The notes: generated by a model not told the origin, from the letters alone. A stretch of DNA of 45,680 bases from Gammaproteobacteria bacterium (GCA_016191205.1 JACPPB010000029.1:1-45680); one strand, 5' to 3'; shown: positions 1-17,224, counted from the first letter of the stretch. Program-made: numbers and translations.

Positions 1-403
<403 letters not shown>

Positions 404-448
404 GAGTGGCTCCTCTGTGTCTGATGCTGGAATTTACGGCCGATTTGG

Positions 449-2548
449 TTATGCCCGCTTGGCGATAACTTCGGCAGCGACATTGTTGGGTGCTTCGGCG
501 TATTTGAGAAATTCCATGGTGAAGGTCGCGCGGCCCTGAGTTGCAGACCGCAGCGAAGTCGCGTAGCCGAACATTTCAGCCAGCGGCACTTCGCACCGAA
601 CCACCTTGCCCGAAACACTTTCTTCCATTCCCTGAATCAATCCGCGCCGACGATTGAGATCGCCGACCACGTCGCCCATGTTTTCTTCGGGCGTGACCAC
701 TTCAACGCTCATGACCGGCTCGAGCAGGACGGCGCCACCCTTCTTCGACAATTCCTTGGTGGCCATGGACGCAGCGATCTTGAACGCCATCTCGCTTGAG
801 TCGACATCGTGGTACGAGCCGTCGAACAGGGTTGCCTTGAGTCCGAGCAGTGGATAACCGGCCAATACACCGTTCTTCATCTGTTCGCCGATACCTTTTT
901 CCACCGCGGGAACATATTCCTTCGGCACCACGCCGCCGACGATGCCATTGACGAACTCCAGCCCTTCGGCACCATCTTCACGGGGCTCGAAGCGGACCCA
1001 GATGTGCCCGTATTGACCACGTCCACCGCTTTGCCGAATGAACTTGCCTTCGATTTCGCAGGTATTGCGGATCGCTTCCCGATAGGCAACCTGGGGCTTG
1101 CCGATATTGGCCTCGACGCTGAACTCGCGCCGCATGCGGTCGACAATGATGTCGAGGTGCAGCTCGCCCATGCCGGAAATAATGGTCTGCCCGGTTTCTT
1201 CGTCGGTCTTCACCCGGAAGGAAGGATCTTCTTGCGCCAGCTTGCCGAGTGCGACGCCCATTTTTTCCTGGTCCGCCTTGGTTTTCGGCTCGACCGCCAC
1301 CGATATCACCGGTTCCGGAAAATCCATCCGCTCCAGGGTGATTTTATGGTTGAGATCGCACAGAGTCTCGCCGGTGGAAACATCCTTGAGCCCGATCACT
1401 GCCGCGATGTCACCGGCGTACACTTCCTTGATCTCATCGCGCTGGTTGGCATGCATCTGCACCATCCGGCCAATGCGCTCCTTCTTGCTGGTAATCGGAT
1501 TGAACACCGCATCGCCGGACTTGAGCACGCCGGAGTAAACCCGGATGAAGGTCAGCACGCCCACGAAGGGGTCGGTCGCAATCTTGAACGCGAGGGCTGC
1601 AAACGGTGCCTCGTCGGAGGCAACGCGCTCTTCAATGGTTTCCTCGTCGTCCAGCGTACCTTCGATGGCCTTGACTTCGGTCGGCGAAGGAAGATATTCA
1701 ACGACCCCATCGAGCACCGCCTGTACGCCCTTGTTCTTGAAGGCGGAGCCGCAGAACACCGGCACGATCTCGTTGGCGAGCGTGCGCGCGCGAATGCCCT
1801 GCTTGATTTCTGCTTCGGTCAGTTCGCCACCTTCAAGGTATCTTTCCATGAAAGCGTCGTTCGCTTCCGCGGCCGCCTCCACGATGCCTTCGCGCAGACT
1901 CAGGCATTCGTCCACCAGCTCGGCAGGAACTTCGGTGTACTCGAACGTCATGCCCTGATCGGCTTCGTTCCAGGTAATGACTTTCATTTTTATCAGATCG
2001 ACGACGCCGCGAAACAATTCTTCCGCGCCAATGGCAAGCTGCAGCGGAACCGGGACCGCGCCCAGGCGTTCCTTGAGCTGGGCGACCACACGCAGAAAGT
2101 CGGCGCCGGCACGATCCATTTTGTTCACGAACACCAGCCGCGGCACCTTGTACTTGTTGGCCTGACGCCAAACGGTTTCCGTCTGCGGCTGCACGCCCGA
2201 AGAACCGCACAGCACAACCACTGCGCCATCGAGAACACGCAACGACCGCTCCACTTCAATCGTGAAGTCCACGTGACCGGGAGTATCGATGATGTTGATG
2301 CGGTGCTCGTCGAACTGCTTCTGCATTCCGCGCCAGAAACAGGTGGTGGCGGCGGAGGTGATCGTGATGCCACGCTCCTGCTCCTGCTCCATCCAGTCCA
2401 TGGTGGCGGCGCCGTCATGCACTTCGCCCATCTTGTGCGACAAACCGGTATAAAAAAGCACCCTTTCGGTGGTGGTGGTCTTGCCGGCGTCCACATGAGC
2501 CACGATCCCGATGTTGCGGTACCGTGCAATTGGTGTCTTACGTGCCAC
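449..2548 (-). CDS. fusA: elongation factor G
   Basis: EF-G is the translocation GTPase, and with RRF it recycles ribosomes. Visible motifs are [14 protein letters not shown] (P-loop), [11 protein letters not shown] (switch I), DTPGHVDFT and [10 protein letters not shown], followed by domains II-V ending in the conserved [13 protein letters not shown] region. I chose the GTG at 2548, which gives [14 protein letters not shown], matching the usual MARxTPIxRYRNIGI N-terminus. GGGGA lies 8 bases upstream. A TTG five codons earlier is possible but has no good ribosome site. The length is 699 residues, normal for the family. It lies between rpsG and tufA in the str operon. Confidence 0.97.
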   Translation of the reverse strand: MARKTPIARYRNIGIVAHVDAGKTTTTERVLFYTGLSHKMGEVHDGAATMDWMEQEQERGITITSAATTCFWRGMQKQFDEHRINIIDTPGHVDFTIEVERSLRVLDGAVVVLCGSSGVQPQTETVWRQANKYKVPRLVFVNKMDRAGADFLRVVAQLKERLGAVPVPLQLAIGAEELFRGVVDLIKMKVITWNEADQGMTFEYTEVPAELVDECLSLREGIVEAAAEANDAFMERYLEGGELTEAEIKQGIRARTLANEIVPVFCGSAFKNKGVQAVLDGVVEYLPSPTEVKAIEGTLDDEETIEERVASDEAPFAALAFKIATDPFVGVLTFIRVYSGVLKSGDAVFNPITSKKERIGRMVQMHANQRDEIKEVYAGDIAAVIGLKDVSTGETLCDLNHKITLERMDFPEPVISVAVEPKTKADQEKMGVALGKLAQEDPSFRVKTDEETGQTIISGMGELHLDIIVDRMRREFSVEANIGKPQVAYREAIRNTCEIEGKFIRQSGGRGQYGHIWVRFEPREDGAEGLEFVNGIVGGVVPKEYVPAVEKGIGEQMKNGVLAGYPLLGLKATLFDGSYHDVDSSEMAFKIAASMATKELSKKGGAVLLEPVMSVEVVTPEENMGDVVGDLNRRRGLIQGMEESVSGKVVRCEVPLAEMFGYATSLRSATQGRATFTMEFLKYAEAPNNVAAEVIAKRA

Positions 2549-2653
2549 TGTCTCTATCCCCAACGCTACTGTGCATAAACCGCGAAAGGCAGCCCGTTAG
2601 CCGCCTTTCGATGAATGCCTTGTCCCCAATGCGGACTCGCGCCCGCCCTGAAG

Positions 2654-3124
2654 TCAGAACCGATAATGCGAAAACGCCTTGTTGGCTTCGGCCATCCGAT
2701 GCACATCTTCGCGCTTCTTGACCGCACTGCCACGCCCTTGCGCCGCATCGGCGATTTCGCCGGCAAGGCGCTGTGCCATGGATTTTTCGCTGCGGCCACG
2801 CGAGTAGTCGACCAGCCAGCGCATGGCCAGCGCGGTGCGGCGCGATGCGCGGACTTCCACCGGAACCTGGTAAGTGGCACCACCGACGCGGCGCGACTTC
2901 ACCTCAACCATGGGCGCGATATTGTTCAGCGCTTCTTCAAACGCCTCTACCGGATTGCGTTTCATCCGCTGCTCAACCAGCTCAAGAGCACCGTAGACGA
3001 TCCGCTCGGCAACTGCCTTCTTACCGCTGACCATGACGTGATTGACAAATTTGGCGAGGGTTCCGTTCCCGTATTTGGGATCCGGCAGAATTTCGCGCTT
3101 GGCGACAACTCTTCTTCTAGGCAT
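2654..3124 (-). CDS. rpsG: 30S ribosomal protein S7
   Basis: S7 binds the 3' major domain of 16S rRNA and nucleates assembly of the 30S head. The 156-residue product begins [19 protein letters not shown] and contains [20 protein letters not shown] and the [19 protein letters not shown] segment, all diagnostic. It is transcribed after rpsL (68-base gap) and before fusA. In E. coli S7 represses its own operon by binding the rpsL-rpsG spacer. That spacer (3125-3192) is short here and I did not recognise the binding fold. Confidence 0.98.
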   Translation of the reverse strand: MPRRRVVAKREILPDPKYGNGTLAKFVNHVMVSGKKAVAERIVYGALELVEQRMKRNPVEAFEEALNNIAPMVEVKSRRVGGATYQVPVEVRASRRTALAMRWLVDYSRGRSEKSMAQRLAGEIADAAQGRGSAVKKREDVHRMAEANKAFSHYRF

Positions 3125-3192
3125 AACGCTCTCTCTTCAGGTTGTCCGGCACCCAGGGGGCCGGCCTTACTTGGAATAAACCAGGAATACGA

Positions 3193-3570
3193 TCACTTTG
3201 TCTTCGGGCGCTTGGCTCCGTATTTGGATCGCGCCTGCCGGCGCGCACTGACGCCGGATGTATCCAGACTCCCGCGCACGGTGTGGTAGCGCACGCCGGG
3301 AAGATCCTTGACCCGGCCGCCGCGAATGAGCACAACGCTGTGCTCCTGCAGATTGTGGCCTTCACCGCCAATGTAGGAGGTCACCTCGTACCCGCTGGTG
3401 AGGCGCACACGGCATACCTTGCGCATCGCGGAATTGGGCTTTTTCGGCGTGGTGGTATACACGCGCGTACAAACGCCGCGGCGCTGGGGACAACCTTCCA
3501 ACGCAGGCACGGTGCTCTTGGTGAGCTTGCGTTTTCTCGGCTTGCGAACCAGCTGGTTGACAGTTGCCAT
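3193..3570 (-). CDS. rpsL: 30S ribosomal protein S12
   Basis: S12 sits at the decoding centre and controls accuracy. The 125-residue product begins [15 protein letters not shown] and has the invariant loops [18 protein letters not shown] and [14 protein letters not shown]. The lysine of KKPNSA, where streptomycin-resistance changes occur in other bacteria, is the wild-type residue. It is the first gene after a strong promoter at 3677-3705, so it heads its own transcription unit (rpsL-rpsG-fusA-tufA), although read-through from rpoC is possible. Confidence 0.98.
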   Translation of the reverse strand: MATVNQLVRKPRKRKLTKSTVPALEGCPQRRGVCTRVYTTTPKKPNSAMRKVCRVRLTSGYEVTSYIGGEGHNLQEHSVVLIRGGRVKDLPGVRYHTVRGSLDTSGVSARRQARSKYGAKRPKTK

Positions 3571-3676
3571 GAATCTCGTACTCCTGAAATTAAATCCTGC
3601 CGCAGAACGCCCCTTTCGTTGGTTCGGAGGGGGCCCCGGGGCAGGCGGTGCTGATTGCCCTCAGCGGGGACGCGGG

Positions 3677-3705
3677 ATTCTAAAGAGACACCCCGGGACC
3701 GTCAA
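3677..3705 (-). promoter_or_regulatory. sigma70 promoter of rpsL-rpsG-fusA-tufA
   Basis: On the minus strand TTGACG (3700-3705) is followed by exactly 17 bases and then TAGAAT (3677-3682), a near-consensus promoter in the 179-base rpoC-rpsL gap. The bases after the -10 are CCCGCGTC. A GC-rich discriminator of this kind is typical of stringently controlled ribosomal promoters. The predicted transcript start lies about 100 bases before the rpsL start codon. Confidence 0.8.
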
Positions 3706-3749
3706 GGTTGAATGCATGTCAAGCGCAGTGCCGACAGCGGTAATGCGAC

Positions 3750-7961
<4,212 letters not shown>

Positions 7962-8023
7962 GGCCTTTCCTCCAGTGTGCGAACCGGCGCGCTGTCAGCC
8001 GGTCCGCGGGACAGGGTAAGCGG

Positions 8024-11000
8024 TTACTCGTACTCCAGATCGATATTGATCCCCAGCGAGCGAATTTCCTTCACCAGCACGTTGAACGACTCGGGCATGC
8101 CGGGTTCCATGCGGTGGTCCCCGTCCACGATGTTCTTGTACATCTTGGTGCGACCGTTGACGTCGTCCGATTTGACGGTAAGCATTTCCTGCAGGGTATA
8201 GGAGGCGCCATAGGCTTCGAGCGCCCATACCTCCATCTCCCCGAAGCGCTGGCCGCCGAATTGCGCCTTGCCGCCCAGCGGCTGCTGGGTCACCAGGCTG
8301 TACGAACCGGTGGAGCGGGCGTGCATCTTGTCGTCGACCAGGTGGTTGAGCTTGAGCATGTACATGTAACCCACGGTGACCGGGCGGCTGAAGGCATCGC
8401 CGGTACGGCCATCGTGCAGTGTCATCTGGCCGCTTTCCGGCAGATCGGCGAGCCGCAGCAGGGCCTTGATCTCCTCCTCACTCGCGCCGCCAAACACCGG
8501 CGTTGCCATCGGAACGCCGTCACTGAGATTGCCGGCGAGCGCCAGAATCTCGGTGTCGTTCAGGGTATCCAGGTCGACGGCGGTGACGCCCTCTCCGGTG
8601 GCGTAAATCTCATGGAGAAAACCTCTCACCTCGGCAATCTTGCGCTGCGCCTTGAGCATCGCGCAGAGCTTCTCTCCGAGACCCTTGGCCGCCAACCCGA
8701 GGTGGGTTTCCAGAATCTGCCCGACGTTCATGCGCGACGGCACGCCCAGGGGATTCAACACGATATCGACCGGCACACCGTTCTGATCGTAGGGCATGTC
8801 CTCGACCGGCATGATGGCGGAAATCACCCCTTTGTTACCGTGCCGCCCGGCCATTTTGTCGCCTGGCTGCACCCGGCGCTTGACGGCCAGGTAGACCTTG
8901 ATGATCTTGAGTACACCCGGTGCGAGATCGTCACCGGCGCCGACCTTGCGTTTTTTGTCCGCGAATCGCTCGTCGAGCAACTTTCGCCGCTCGGCAAGCT
9001 GGTGCTCGGCAGCGACCAACTGGTCGTTGAACACCTGGTTGTCCATCCGCACCTTGAACCACTGATCGTGGTCCAGCGTGGCGGCGATCTCCGCCGTGAG
9101 CGGATCGCCCTTCTTGAGCCCGGGGGCTCGCACCACCGGCGATCCCACCAGCGCCGTGCACAGGCGCGCGAAAGTCGCGTTTTCGACGATGCGGTATTCA
9201 TCGTTAAGATCCTGGCGGAACTGATCCAGCTCGGCTTTTTCGATCTGCAACGCCCGCGCATCTTTCTCGAGACCTTCACGGGTGAACACCTGCACGTCAA
9301 TGACCGTGCCTTTGGTACCGCTGGGCACCCGCAAGGAGGTGTCTTTGACGTCGCTCGCCTTCTCGCCAAAGATGGCGCGCAACAGTTTTTCTTCCGGCGT
9401 CAGCTGGGTTTCGCCTTTGGGCGTCACCTTGCCGACCAGAATATCGCCGGCGCTGACTTCGGCACCGATGTAGACGATGCCGGACTCATCCAGGCGGCGC
9501 AGGGCGGCGTCACCGATGTTGGGAATGTCCGCCGTGATTTCCTCGGAACCCAGTTTGGTGTCCCGCGCCACGCAGGTGAGTTCCTGAATGTGGATGGTGG
9601 TGAAGCGATCATCCGCCACGACCCGCTCGGAAATGAGGATGGAGTCCTCAAAGTTGTAGCCGTTCCAGGGCATGAACGCGATGCGCATGTTCTGGCCGAG
9701 CGCGAGCTCACCCAGATCCACCGAGGGGCCGTCGGCCAGAATGTCGCCGCGCGCGACGACATCGCCCTGCTGAACGATGGCACGCTGATTGATGCAGGTG
9801 TTCTGATTGGAGCGCGTGTATTTGATCAGGTTGTAGATGTCGACGCCCGCGTCGCCGGCGGCCACTTCACTGTCGTCCACCCGCACCACGATGCGGCCCG
9901 CGTCGGCACTTTCGACCACACCGCCGCGGCGGGCAACCACGCACACCCCGGAATCGCGGGCCACGAACCGCTCCATCCCGGTGCCCACCAGGGGCTTCTC
10001 GGAACGCAGGGTGGGCACCGCCTGGCGCTGCATGTTGGAGCCCATCAGCGCTCGGTTGGCATCGTCGTGCTCCAGAAACGGAATCAGTGACGCCGCAACC
10101 GAAACCACCTGTCGCGGCGACACGTCCATGTATTCCACTTCGCTCGGCGGCTTCATGGTGGACTCGCCGCCGTGGCGCACGGAGACCAGATCCTCGGACA
10201 ACTCGCGGCGGTTATTGACCAGCGCGGAGGCCTGGGCGATCACATGGTCGGCTTCGTTGATGGCCGACAGAAATTCGATCTGGTCGGTGAGCTTGCTGTT
10301 GATCACCTTGCGGTACGGCGTCTCGAGAAATCCGTACTCGTTGGTGCGCGCATAGTTGGCGAGCGAATTGATGAGCCCGATGTTGGGCCCTTCCGGCGTT
10401 TCAATCGGACATACTCGACCATAATGCGTGGGGTGCACATCGCGCACCTCGAACCCGGCCCGTTCGCGGGTCAACCCACCCGGCCCCAGCGCCGACACCC
10501 GGCGCTTGTGGGTCACTTCCGACAGCGGGTTGTTCTGGTCCATGAACTGCGACAACTGGCTGGAGCCAAAGAATTCCTTCATCGCCGCCGCCACCGGTTT
10601 CGCGTTCACCATGTCCTGGGGCATCAGCCCTTCGGACTCGGCGACCGACAGCCGCTCCTTGACCGCGCGTTCGACACGCACCAGCCCGATGCGGAACTGG
10701 TTTTCGGCCATTTCGCCGACCGAGCGCACGCGGCGATTACCGAGGTGGTCGATGTCGTCCACGGTGCCGCGACCATTGCGAATATCGATGAGTGTGCGCA
10801 GTACATCGACGATGTCTTCACGCGCCAGAGTGCCTTGCCCCTCGACTTCTTCACGTCCGAGCCGACGGTTGAACTTCATGCGACCAACGGCGGACAGATC
10901 GTAGCGATCGAGCGAGAAAAACAGATTGTTGAACAGCGTCTCGGCCGACTCCTTGGTCGGCGGTTCACCGGGGCGCATCATCCGGTAAATTTCCACCAGC

Positions 11001-12103
11001 GCGTCCATCTGACTGCGCGTCGCATCAATCCGGAGTGTTTCCGACACGAACGGGCCGCGATCGATATCGTTGGTGTAGATCGTCTCGATGAGATCCAGCT
11101 TCTTGGCTTCAATCAGCGCGAGATCGGCCAGACTCAGCGCCGTGTTGCAGGGCAGCAGGATTTCGCCCGTCTCGGTATCCACGAGATCGCGCGCCAGGCT
11201 GCGCCCGACCAGATAATCCCGGGGCACTTCCAGTTGCGTGATACCGGCGGCTTCGAGTTCGCGGATATGGCGCGCCGTGACGCGACGCCCCTGTTCGATG
11301 ATGACCTTGCCGCCACTGCCCTTGATGTCGAAGCTGGCGATATCGCCACGCAAACGCGCCGGCACCAGTTCATAGCGGTAAACGCCATCCTGACCGCAGT
11401 GGAACCGGCTGACGTCGTAAAACATGCCGAGCATTTCTTCGGTCGTGTAACCCATGGCGCGCAGCAGCACGGTTGCGGGCAACTTGCGCCGCCGATCGAT
11501 CCGCACATACACCAGATCCTTGGGATCGAATTCGAAATCGAGCCAGGAACCGCGGTAAGGAATCACGCGGGCGGAAAACAGCAGCTTCCCGGAGGAATGG
11601 GTTTTGCCTTTGTCGTGGTCGAAGAACACCCCGGGCGACCGGTGCAGCTGGGAGACGATCACCCGCTCGGTGCCGTTGATGATAAAGGTGCCGTTATCCG
11701 TCATCAGCGGAACTTCGCCGAGATAGACCTCCTGCTCCTTGATGTCCTTGATGGTCTTGTTGGGGGAGTCCTTGTCGACCAGTACCAGCCGGACGCGAAC
11801 CCGCAGCGGTGCCGCGAACGTGGCGCCGCGGAGCTTGCACTCCTCCACATCAAACGCCGACTTGCCGAGCGCGTAATCGACGTACTCGAGCCGGGCATTC
11901 CCGGAGTAGCTCTCGATGGGAAACACCGAATTGAGCGCGGCATGCAGGCCAGTGTTGGCGCGCTGGGCCACGGGCACGCCGGTTTGGGTGAACTTTCGAT
12001 AGGAATCCAGCTGGATCGCCAGCAGATAGGGCTGTTCCATGACTTCGGACAGTTTTCCGAAATCCTTCCGGATTCGTTTCTTTTCAGTAAATGAATAGGC
12101 CAT
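8024..12103 (-). CDS. rpoB: DNA-directed RNA polymerase subunit beta
   Basis: This is the beta subunit of RNA polymerase, 1359 residues, starting [17 protein letters not shown] after GGGGAG. The rifampicin pocket reads [15 protein letters not shown] followed by [19 protein letters not shown], the wild-type rifampicin-sensitive pattern. The downstream [20 protein letters not shown] block and the C-terminal [20 protein letters not shown] block are intact. It follows rplL across a 155-base gap that holds a terminator-like hairpin and is followed by rpoC. Confidence 0.98.
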   Translation of the reverse strand: MAYSFTEKKRIRKDFGKLSEVMEQPYLLAIQLDSYRKFTQTGVPVAQRANTGLHAALNSVFPIESYSGNARLEYVDYALGKSAFDVEECKLRGATFAAPLRVRVRLVLVDKDSPNKTIKDIKEQEVYLGEVPLMTDNGTFIINGTERVIVSQLHRSPGVFFDHDKGKTHSSGKLLFSARVIPYRGSWLDFEFDPKDLVYVRIDRRRKLPATVLLRAMGYTTEEMLGMFYDVSRFHCGQDGVYRYELVPARLRGDIASFDIKGSGGKVIIEQGRRVTARHIRELEAAGITQLEVPRDYLVGRSLARDLVDTETGEILLPCNTALSLADLALIEAKKLDLIETIYTNDIDRGPFVSETLRIDATRSQMDALVEIYRMMRPGEPPTKESAETLFNNLFFSLDRYDLSAVGRMKFNRRLGREEVEGQGTLAREDIVDVLRTLIDIRNGRGTVDDIDHLGNRRVRSVGEMAENQFRIGLVRVERAVKERLSVAESEGLMPQDMVNAKPVAAAMKEFFGSSQLSQFMDQNNPLSEVTHKRRVSALGPGGLTRERAGFEVRDVHPTHYGRVCPIETPEGPNIGLINSLANYARTNEYGFLETPYRKVINSKLTDQIEFLSAINEADHVIAQASALVNNRRELSEDLVSVRHGGESTMKPPSEVEYMDVSPRQVVSVAASLIPFLEHDDANRALMGSNMQRQAVPTLRSEKPLVGTGMERFVARDSGVCVVARRGGVVESADAGRIVVRVDDSEVAAGDAGVDIYNLIKYTRSNQNTCINQRAIVQQGDVVARGDILADGPSVDLGELALGQNMRIAFMPWNGYNFEDSILISERVVADDRFTTIHIQELTCVARDTKLGSEEITADIPNIGDAALRRLDESGIVYIGAEVSAGDILVGKVTPKGETQLTPEEKLLRAIFGEKASDVKDTSLRVPSGTKGTVIDVQVFTREGLEKDARALQIEKAELDQFRQDLNDEYRIVENATFARLCTALVGSPVVRAPGLKKGDPLTAEIAATLDHDQWFKVRMDNQVFNDQLVAAEHQLAERRKLLDERFADKKRKVGAGDDLAPGVLKIIKVYLAVKRRVQPGDKMAGRHGNKGVISAIMPVEDMPYDQNGVPVDIVLNPLGVPSRMNVGQILETHLGLAAKGLGEKLCAMLKAQRKIAEVRGFLHEIYATGEGVTAVDLDTLNDTEILALAGNLSDGVPMATPVFGGASEEEIKALLRLADLPESGQMTLHDGRTGDAFSRPVTVGYMYMLKLNHLVDDKMHARSTGSYSLVTQQPLGGKAQFGGQRFGEMEVWALEAYGASYTLQEMLTVKSDDVNGRTKMYKNIVDGDHRMEPGMPESFNVLVKEIRSLGINIDLEYE

Positions 12104-12186
12104 CGGCGCTCCCCACCAAGTTCACTCAAACATCGATACAGCGACTGCATTCCGCCCACGGTCCGTACCGTGGTGGGAAAGCAGCA

Positions 12187-12215
12187 AAAGGCCGACGGGC
12201 CAGCCCGTCAGCCTT
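12187..12215 (-). terminator. attenuator-like hairpin between rplL and rpoB
   Basis: On the minus strand AAGGCTGACGGG, a CTGG loop and CCCGTCGGCCTT form a nearly perfect stem followed by a short T run. It lies in the 155-base rplL-rpoB gap, where E. coli has a partial terminator and an RNase III site that lower rpoBC expression relative to the ribosomal proteins. The same role is inferred here. The U tract is short, so read-through is expected. Confidence 0.65.
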
Positions 12216-12258
12216 CGTACGCTTTTCAAACGCCTTGTCGGCGTCAAATTCGCCGGAC

Positions 12259-12639
12259 TTACTTGACTTCGACGGTGGCGCCCGCTTCTTCGAGCTGCTT
12301 CTTGGCATCTTCCGCCTCAGCTTTCGAAACTCCTTCCTTGACGGTCGCCGGCGCGCCATCAACCAGATCCTTGGCTTCTTTCAGCCCGAGACCGGTCAGC
12401 GTCCGTACCGCCTTGATCACATTGACCTTCTTTTCGCCCGAGTTGGCCAGAATGACGTTGAACTCGGTCTGCTCTTCGGGAGCTTCGGCGGCTTCGCCAG
12501 CTGCCGCCGGGGCCGCCACAGCCACCGCCGCTGCCGCGGAAACGCCGAATTTCTCTTCCATCGCTGCAACCAGCTCAACTACTTCCATTACGCTCATTTC
12601 CGCAATGGCATTCAAGATATCGTCTTTTGACAGAGCCAT
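12259..12639 (-). CDS. rplL: 50S ribosomal protein L7/L12
   Basis: This is the multicopy stalk protein that recruits translation GTPases such as the EF-G and EF-Tu encoded nearby. The 126-residue product has the N-terminal dimerisation helix region ([20 protein letters not shown]), an Ala/Pro/Glu-rich flexible hinge at about residues 35-57, and the compact C-terminal domain with [20 protein letters not shown]. It is preceded by rplJ at 43 bases, and the pair shares the L10 leader upstream of rplJ. Confidence 0.98.
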   Translation of the reverse strand: MALSKDDILNAIAEMSVMEVVELVAAMEEKFGVSAAAAVAVAAPAAAGEAAEAPEEQTEFNVILANSGEKKVNVIKAVRTLTGLGLKEAKDLVDGAPATVKEGVSKAEAEDAKKQLEEAGATVEVK

Positions 12640-12682
12640 GAACTTACTCTCCTGTTAACTGACAGAATTAATTGGATAACGA

Positions 12683-13213
12683 CTAAGCGGCTGCCTTTTT
12701 CTGGTCCGCCACCGCCGCAATCACCCGCACAACCTTGGTCGGCACCTCGTTGAAAGTACGGACCAGCTTGGTTACCGGGGCAATCATCACACTGACCAGT
12801 TGCGTCAGCGCCTGCTCCCGCGTCGGGAGGCGCGCCAACATATCGATCTGCGTGCCATCGAGAACCCGCCCGCCAATCGACAATACCTTGATGTCGAATT
12901 TCGGGTTTTGCTTCGCGAAATCCTTGAACAACCGCGCCGCGGCGCCCGGATCCGTCATGGAAAAACCGAACAGGGACGGCCCCGCGAGTTCGTTGTCCAG
13001 ACACGCGAACGAAGTGCCCTCAAAAGCGCGCTTGGCCAGCGAATTCTTGATCACCCGCAAAGCGACGCTCTGCTCCCTCGCGAGCTTGCGCAGCGCGGTA
13101 ATGTGCGCCACGTTCACGCCGCGGGCGTCCGCGACGACGAGGGATATCGCTTTGCTGGCGGTCTCGTTAACGCTGGCAACGATCGCCATTTTGTCTTCAA
13201 GATTCAATGCCAT
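12683..13213 (-). CDS. rplJ: 50S ribosomal protein L10
   Basis: L10 anchors the L7/L12 dimers to the GTPase-associated centre of 23S rRNA. I chose the ATG at 13213 because it follows a near-perfect AGGAGG and gives MALNLEDKMAIVASVNE, the usual N-terminus. The frame is open further upstream, but that part covers the regulatory leader. The length is 176 residues. The C-terminal helix (TKVVRVIAAVADQKKAAA) is the L7/L12-binding end. It is co-transcribed with rplL, and autoregulation through the leader is expected from the family. Confidence 0.97.
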   Translation of the reverse strand: MALNLEDKMAIVASVNETASKAISLVVADARGVNVAHITALRKLAREQSVALRVIKNSLAKRAFEGTSFACLDNELAGPSLFGFSMTDPGAAARLFKDFAKQNPKFDIKVLSIGGRVLDGTQIDMLARLPTREQALTQLVSVMIAPVTKLVRTFNEVPTKVVRVIAAVADQKKAAA

Positions 13214-13314
13214 CAGGTCTCCTCCTGGATTTGACTGGCAACGCGCCCAGTCCCAGTGGGCCGGCAACTGCCGGCGGTAATGGGTGAACAAATCCAGCTG
13301 AGCAAACTGAATCG

Positions 13315-13407
13315 GGTCACACCGTTTGCGCGGGCGGTGCACCTGCCCCAAGCGGGCAGCCGATGCGCCTTTAAGCCCCTTGCGGGACACCAGCGGTCTT
13401 CAACGGT
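13315..13407 (-). ncRNA. L10 leader (ribosomal protein autoregulatory mRNA element)
   Basis: The 230-base rplA-rplJ spacer on the minus strand contains ACCGTTGAAGACCGCTGGTG (13388-13407) and, further on, AACGGTGTGACCC. ACCGTT and AACGGT can close a long stem around internal hairpins. This arrangement and the GAAGACCGC segment match my recollection of the L10 leader to which the L10-(L12)4 complex binds to repress rplJL translation. The boundaries given are those of the closing stem; the functional element may extend toward rplJ. No covariance search was possible. Confidence 0.7.
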
Positions 13408-13443
13408 CAGGGAGAAGCGAATCTCCCGGACCCCAAAGCCGGT

Positions 13444-14139
13444 TTAAAATTCCAGTGTCGACTGATCGATCACGAGCCCGGGGCCCATGGTCGAGGAGAG
13501 CGTCACTTTCTTCACATAAATACCCTTGGCCGACGACGGCTTGGCCTTGACCAGATCGGTCAGCAGGGCTTCGATATTCTCCTTGACGGCACGCGGGTCA
13601 AACTTGAGGCTGCCCACACCGCCATGAATGATGCCGTTGCGGTCGGCGCGAAACCGTACCTGACCGGCCTTGGCGTTTTTCACGGCCGTAACCACGTCCG
13701 GCGTCACCGTGCCCGTCTTGGGGTTGGGCATCAGGCCGCGCGGGCCGAGAATCTGCCCCAACTGGCCGACCACCCGCATGGCGTCCGGGCTCGCAATCAC
13801 GACGTCAAAATTCATTTCGCCGGCCTTGATGCGCTCCGCAAGATCCTCCATCCCGACCAGATCCGCTCCGGCGGCGCTGGCGGATTCGGCGGCCGCTCCC
13901 TGGGCGAACACCGCGACCCGCACGGTCTTGCCCGTGCCATGGGGAAGCGTGGTGGCGCCGCGCACCGCCTGGTCGGATTTGCGCGGGTCGATACCGAGAT
14001 TCACCGCGACCTCGAACGTCTCCACGAATTTTACCGGCGGCAGGCCTTGCAGCAGGCCGACGGCTTCATCGAAAGCGTATAACTTCCCGGGCTGAACCCG
14101 TTCGCCAATGACTTTCTGACGCTTTGACAACTTGGCCAT
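13444..14139 (-). CDS. rplA: 50S ribosomal protein L1
   Basis: L1 forms the mobile L1 stalk that helps eject deacylated tRNA, and in many bacteria it represses its own rplK-rplA mRNA. The 231-residue product contains the signature [20 protein letters not shown]. The ATG at 14139 overlaps the TGA of rplK by one base (TGATG), so translational coupling is likely. An in-frame GTG one codon earlier is possible but unnecessary. The L10 leader and rplJ follow. Confidence 0.98.
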   Translation of the reverse strand: MAKLSKRQKVIGERVQPGKLYAFDEAVGLLQGLPPVKFVETFEVAVNLGIDPRKSDQAVRGATTLPHGTGKTVRVAVFAQGAAAESASAAGADLVGMEDLAERIKAGEMNFDVVIASPDAMRVVGQLGQILGPRGLMPNPKTGTVTPDVVTAVKNAKAGQVRFRADRNGIIHGGVGSLKFDPRAVKENIEALLTDLVKAKPSSAKGIYVKKVTLSSTMGPGLVIDQSTLEF

Positions 14140-14570
14140 CACAAGCCCTCCACTTCAAGACCGGCGCTGCGCGCGCTGCCGGCGATGGTGCGCACTGCGG
14201 CATCCAGATCGGTTGCGGTCAAATCGGGCATTTTTTGCCGGGCCACATCTTCGAGCTGGGCGCGCGTCACCTTGCCGACTTTTTCGGTATTGGGGCGCGG
14301 ACTGCCTTTGCTGATGCCGACCACTTTGCGCAGCAGCACCGACGCCGGCGGGGTTTTCATCACAAACGTAAAGCTGCGATCACTGTAAACCGAGATCACC
14401 ACCGGGATCGGCAGCCCCGGCTCGATACCCTGGGTCTGCGCGTTGAAAGCTTTGCAGAACTCCATGATATTGACGCCGCGCTGACCCAGCGCGGGGCCCA
14501 CCGGCGGGCTGGGATTGGCCTGCCCCGCTTTTACTTGCAACTTGATATAGGCTTCAACTTTCTTTGCCAC
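14139..14570 (-). CDS. rplK: 50S ribosomal protein L11
   Basis: L11 binds the GTPase-associated region of 23S rRNA and is needed for RelA activation in the stringent response. The 143-residue product begins [20 protein letters not shown] and carries [20 protein letters not shown], the signature region. The start codon is GTG at 14570, with GGAG upstream. It lies 77 bases after nusG. The spacer can form a small hairpin (GATGT/ACATC), but I could not identify a clear L1-binding site. Confidence 0.98.
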   Translation of the reverse strand: MAKKVEAYIKLQVKAGQANPSPPVGPALGQRGVNIMEFCKAFNAQTQGIEPGLPIPVVISVYSDRSFTFVMKTPPASVLLRKVVGISKGSPRPNTEKVGKVTRAQLEDVARQKMPDLTATDLDAAVRTIAGSARSAGLEVEGL

Positions 14571-14647
14571 GGCACTACTCCTATGGGTACCAGCGCTTCA
14601 GGATCACGATGTCTTTCAACATCGAGCTTCAGCTCCCCGCTGCGAAA

Positions 14648-15184
14648 TCAGGCCTTTTCGACCTGGTTGAATTCCAGCTCGACCGGCGTCGAGCGGCCAA
14701 AAATCATGACCGCCACGCGAAGTCGGCTCTTGTCGTAATTAACCTCTTCCACGGTGGCATTGAAGTCGTTGAAAGGACCTTCGACCACGCGCACCAACTC
14801 ACCCGGCTCGAACATGGTTTTCGGCCGCGGTTTTTCCTCCGAATCCTGCACCTGCTGCAAAATGGCGGCCGCTTCGCGGTCGGTGATGGGCGCCGGCTTG
14901 TCGGCTTTGCCGCCGATAAAACCCATCACGCGCGGGGTTTCTTTAACAAGGTGCCAGGTTTCGTCGGTCAACTCCATCTGCACCAACACATACCCGGGAA
15001 AGAATTTGCGCTCACTCTTGCGCTTCTGTCCGCCGCGCATCTCGACGACTTCCTCGGTAGGCACCAGGATATCCCCGAACAGATCCTGCATGCCCGCCCG
15101 CGCCACCCGCTCGCGCAGGGAGCTGGCCACTTTTTTTTCGTGGCCCGAATACGCGTGCACTACATACCAACGTTTTGATGACAT
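14648..15184 (-). CDS. nusG: transcription termination/antitermination protein NusG
   Basis: NusG is an RNA polymerase elongation factor that links polymerase to Rho or to the ribosome. The 178-residue product has an N-terminal NGN domain ([37 protein letters not shown]) and a C-terminal KOW domain ([20 protein letters not shown]). It starts at ATG 15184, eight bases after the secE stop, the classical secE-nusG operon arrangement. Confidence 0.98.
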   Translation of the reverse strand: MSSKRWYVVHAYSGHEKKVASSLRERVARAGMQDLFGDILVPTEEVVEMRGGQKRKSERKFFPGYVLVQMELTDETWHLVKETPRVMGFIGGKADKPAPITDREAAAILQQVQDSEEKPRPKTMFEPGELVRVVEGPFNDFNATVEEVNYDKSRLRVAVMIFGRSTPVELEFNQVEKA

Positions 15185-15192
15185 CTGTTTAC

Positions 15193-15564
15193 CTAGCCCA
15201 TGATCAGGGACGCCAGCCAGCCGAACAGGGAGTCAAGTCCCCACAGGAGGAGCGCCATCACGAGAATGAAACCGAGCACCACAAGCGTGGTTTGATTCCG
15301 CTCCTGGCGACTGGGCCACACGACGCGCCGACGCTCGGCGTTCGCACCCTTCAACAACTCCAGCAAGGCGCTGCCACGCGCCGTTTGCAGGGCAAGCGCA
15401 ACCGCCCCGACTGCGACGATGAGCAGCGCCAGCACCCGGTAAAGGAGCGGTTGGTCGCCGAAATGATGATTGCCATAAACGGCGGCGACACCCAACGCCG
15501 CCACCGCCAGCCAGATCAACCGGTCCCGCAGACTCGTCCCCGTTTCTTGCTTCAATGCACTCAC
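15193..15564 (-). CDS. secE: protein translocase subunit SecE
   Basis: SecE is the small essential subunit that clamps SecY in the inner membrane. The 123-residue form has three hydrophobic segments (around [36 protein letters not shown], and the C-terminal [20 protein letters not shown]). The conserved cytoplasmic stretch [17 protein letters not shown] lies just before the last segment. The start is uncertain. I chose GTG 15564 (VSALKQETG); another GTG lies two codons upstream at 15570. The frame stays open further upstream, but it runs into tRNA-Trp and so cannot be coding there. Confidence 0.93.
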   Translation of the reverse strand: MSALKQETGTSLRDRLIWLAVAALGVAAVYGNHHFGDQPLLYRVLALLIVAVGAVALALQTARGSALLELLKGANAERRRVVWPSRQERNQTTLVVLGFILVMALLLWGLDSLFGWLASLIMG

Positions 15565-15615
15565 AAACACACCCGGATACGAGGCCGCCCTGCGCAGGCA
15601 GTCATTGGCGGAAGT

Positions 15616-15691
15616 TGGCAGGCCAGGAGGGACTCGAACCCCCAACCCCCGGTTTTGGAGACCGGTGCTCTACCAATTGAACTACTGGCCT
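15616..15691 (-). tRNA. tRNA-Trp(CCA)
   Basis: The minus-strand sequence folds as a 76-base tRNA: acceptor AGGCCAG/CTGGCCT, D-arm with GTTCAATTGGTAGAGC, anticodon loop TCTCCAAA with CCA, T-arm with GGTTCGAGTCC, and an encoded 3' CCA. It lies between tufB and secE. Confidence 0.97.
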
Positions 15692-15718
15692 AGGTTCTGG
15701 TTACCCTTCTTCCCGAAC

Positions 15719-16912
<1,194 letters not shown>

Positions 16913-16993
16913 GTCAGTCTCCCGGCGTCGGCGCGTCGTGCAACAAAATAACGTGAAAACGCCACGCAGCCTTGACTGCGCAGCACCCATATA

Positions 16994-17069
<76 letters not shown>

Positions 17070-17086
17070 ATCTACAACTCATCACC

Positions 17087-17160
17087 TGGAGCGGGTAGCG
17101 GGAATCGAACCCGCACCATCAGCTTGGAAGGCTGAGGGTCTACCACTGAACTATACCCGC
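17087..17160 (-). tRNA. tRNA-Gly(TCC)
   Basis: A 74-base tRNA with acceptor GCGGGTA/TACCCGC, D-arm TAGTTCAGTGGTAGA, anticodon loop CTTCCAA with TCC, T-arm GGGTTCGATTCCC and encoded CCA. It corresponds in position to E. coli glyT. Confidence 0.97.
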
Positions 17161-17224
17161 GCTAAGCGGACCTGGGCCTTCCATCTCTCGCCCGGCACCG
17201 ACGGCGCCGACCTCGCAAAACCCA

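Noticed and set aside
809-2578. Long plus-strand open frame opposite fusA
   Set aside because: It is an antisense shadow of EF-G with no motifs. The same holds for the long frames opposite rpoC and rpoB.
14571-14647. L1-binding leader before rplK
   Set aside because: Only a small hairpin is visible; the conserved L1 site elements could not be identified with confidence.
15565-15645. N-terminal extension of secE
   Set aside because: The extension overlaps tRNA-Trp and does not resemble SecE; the GTG codons after the tRNA are better starts.
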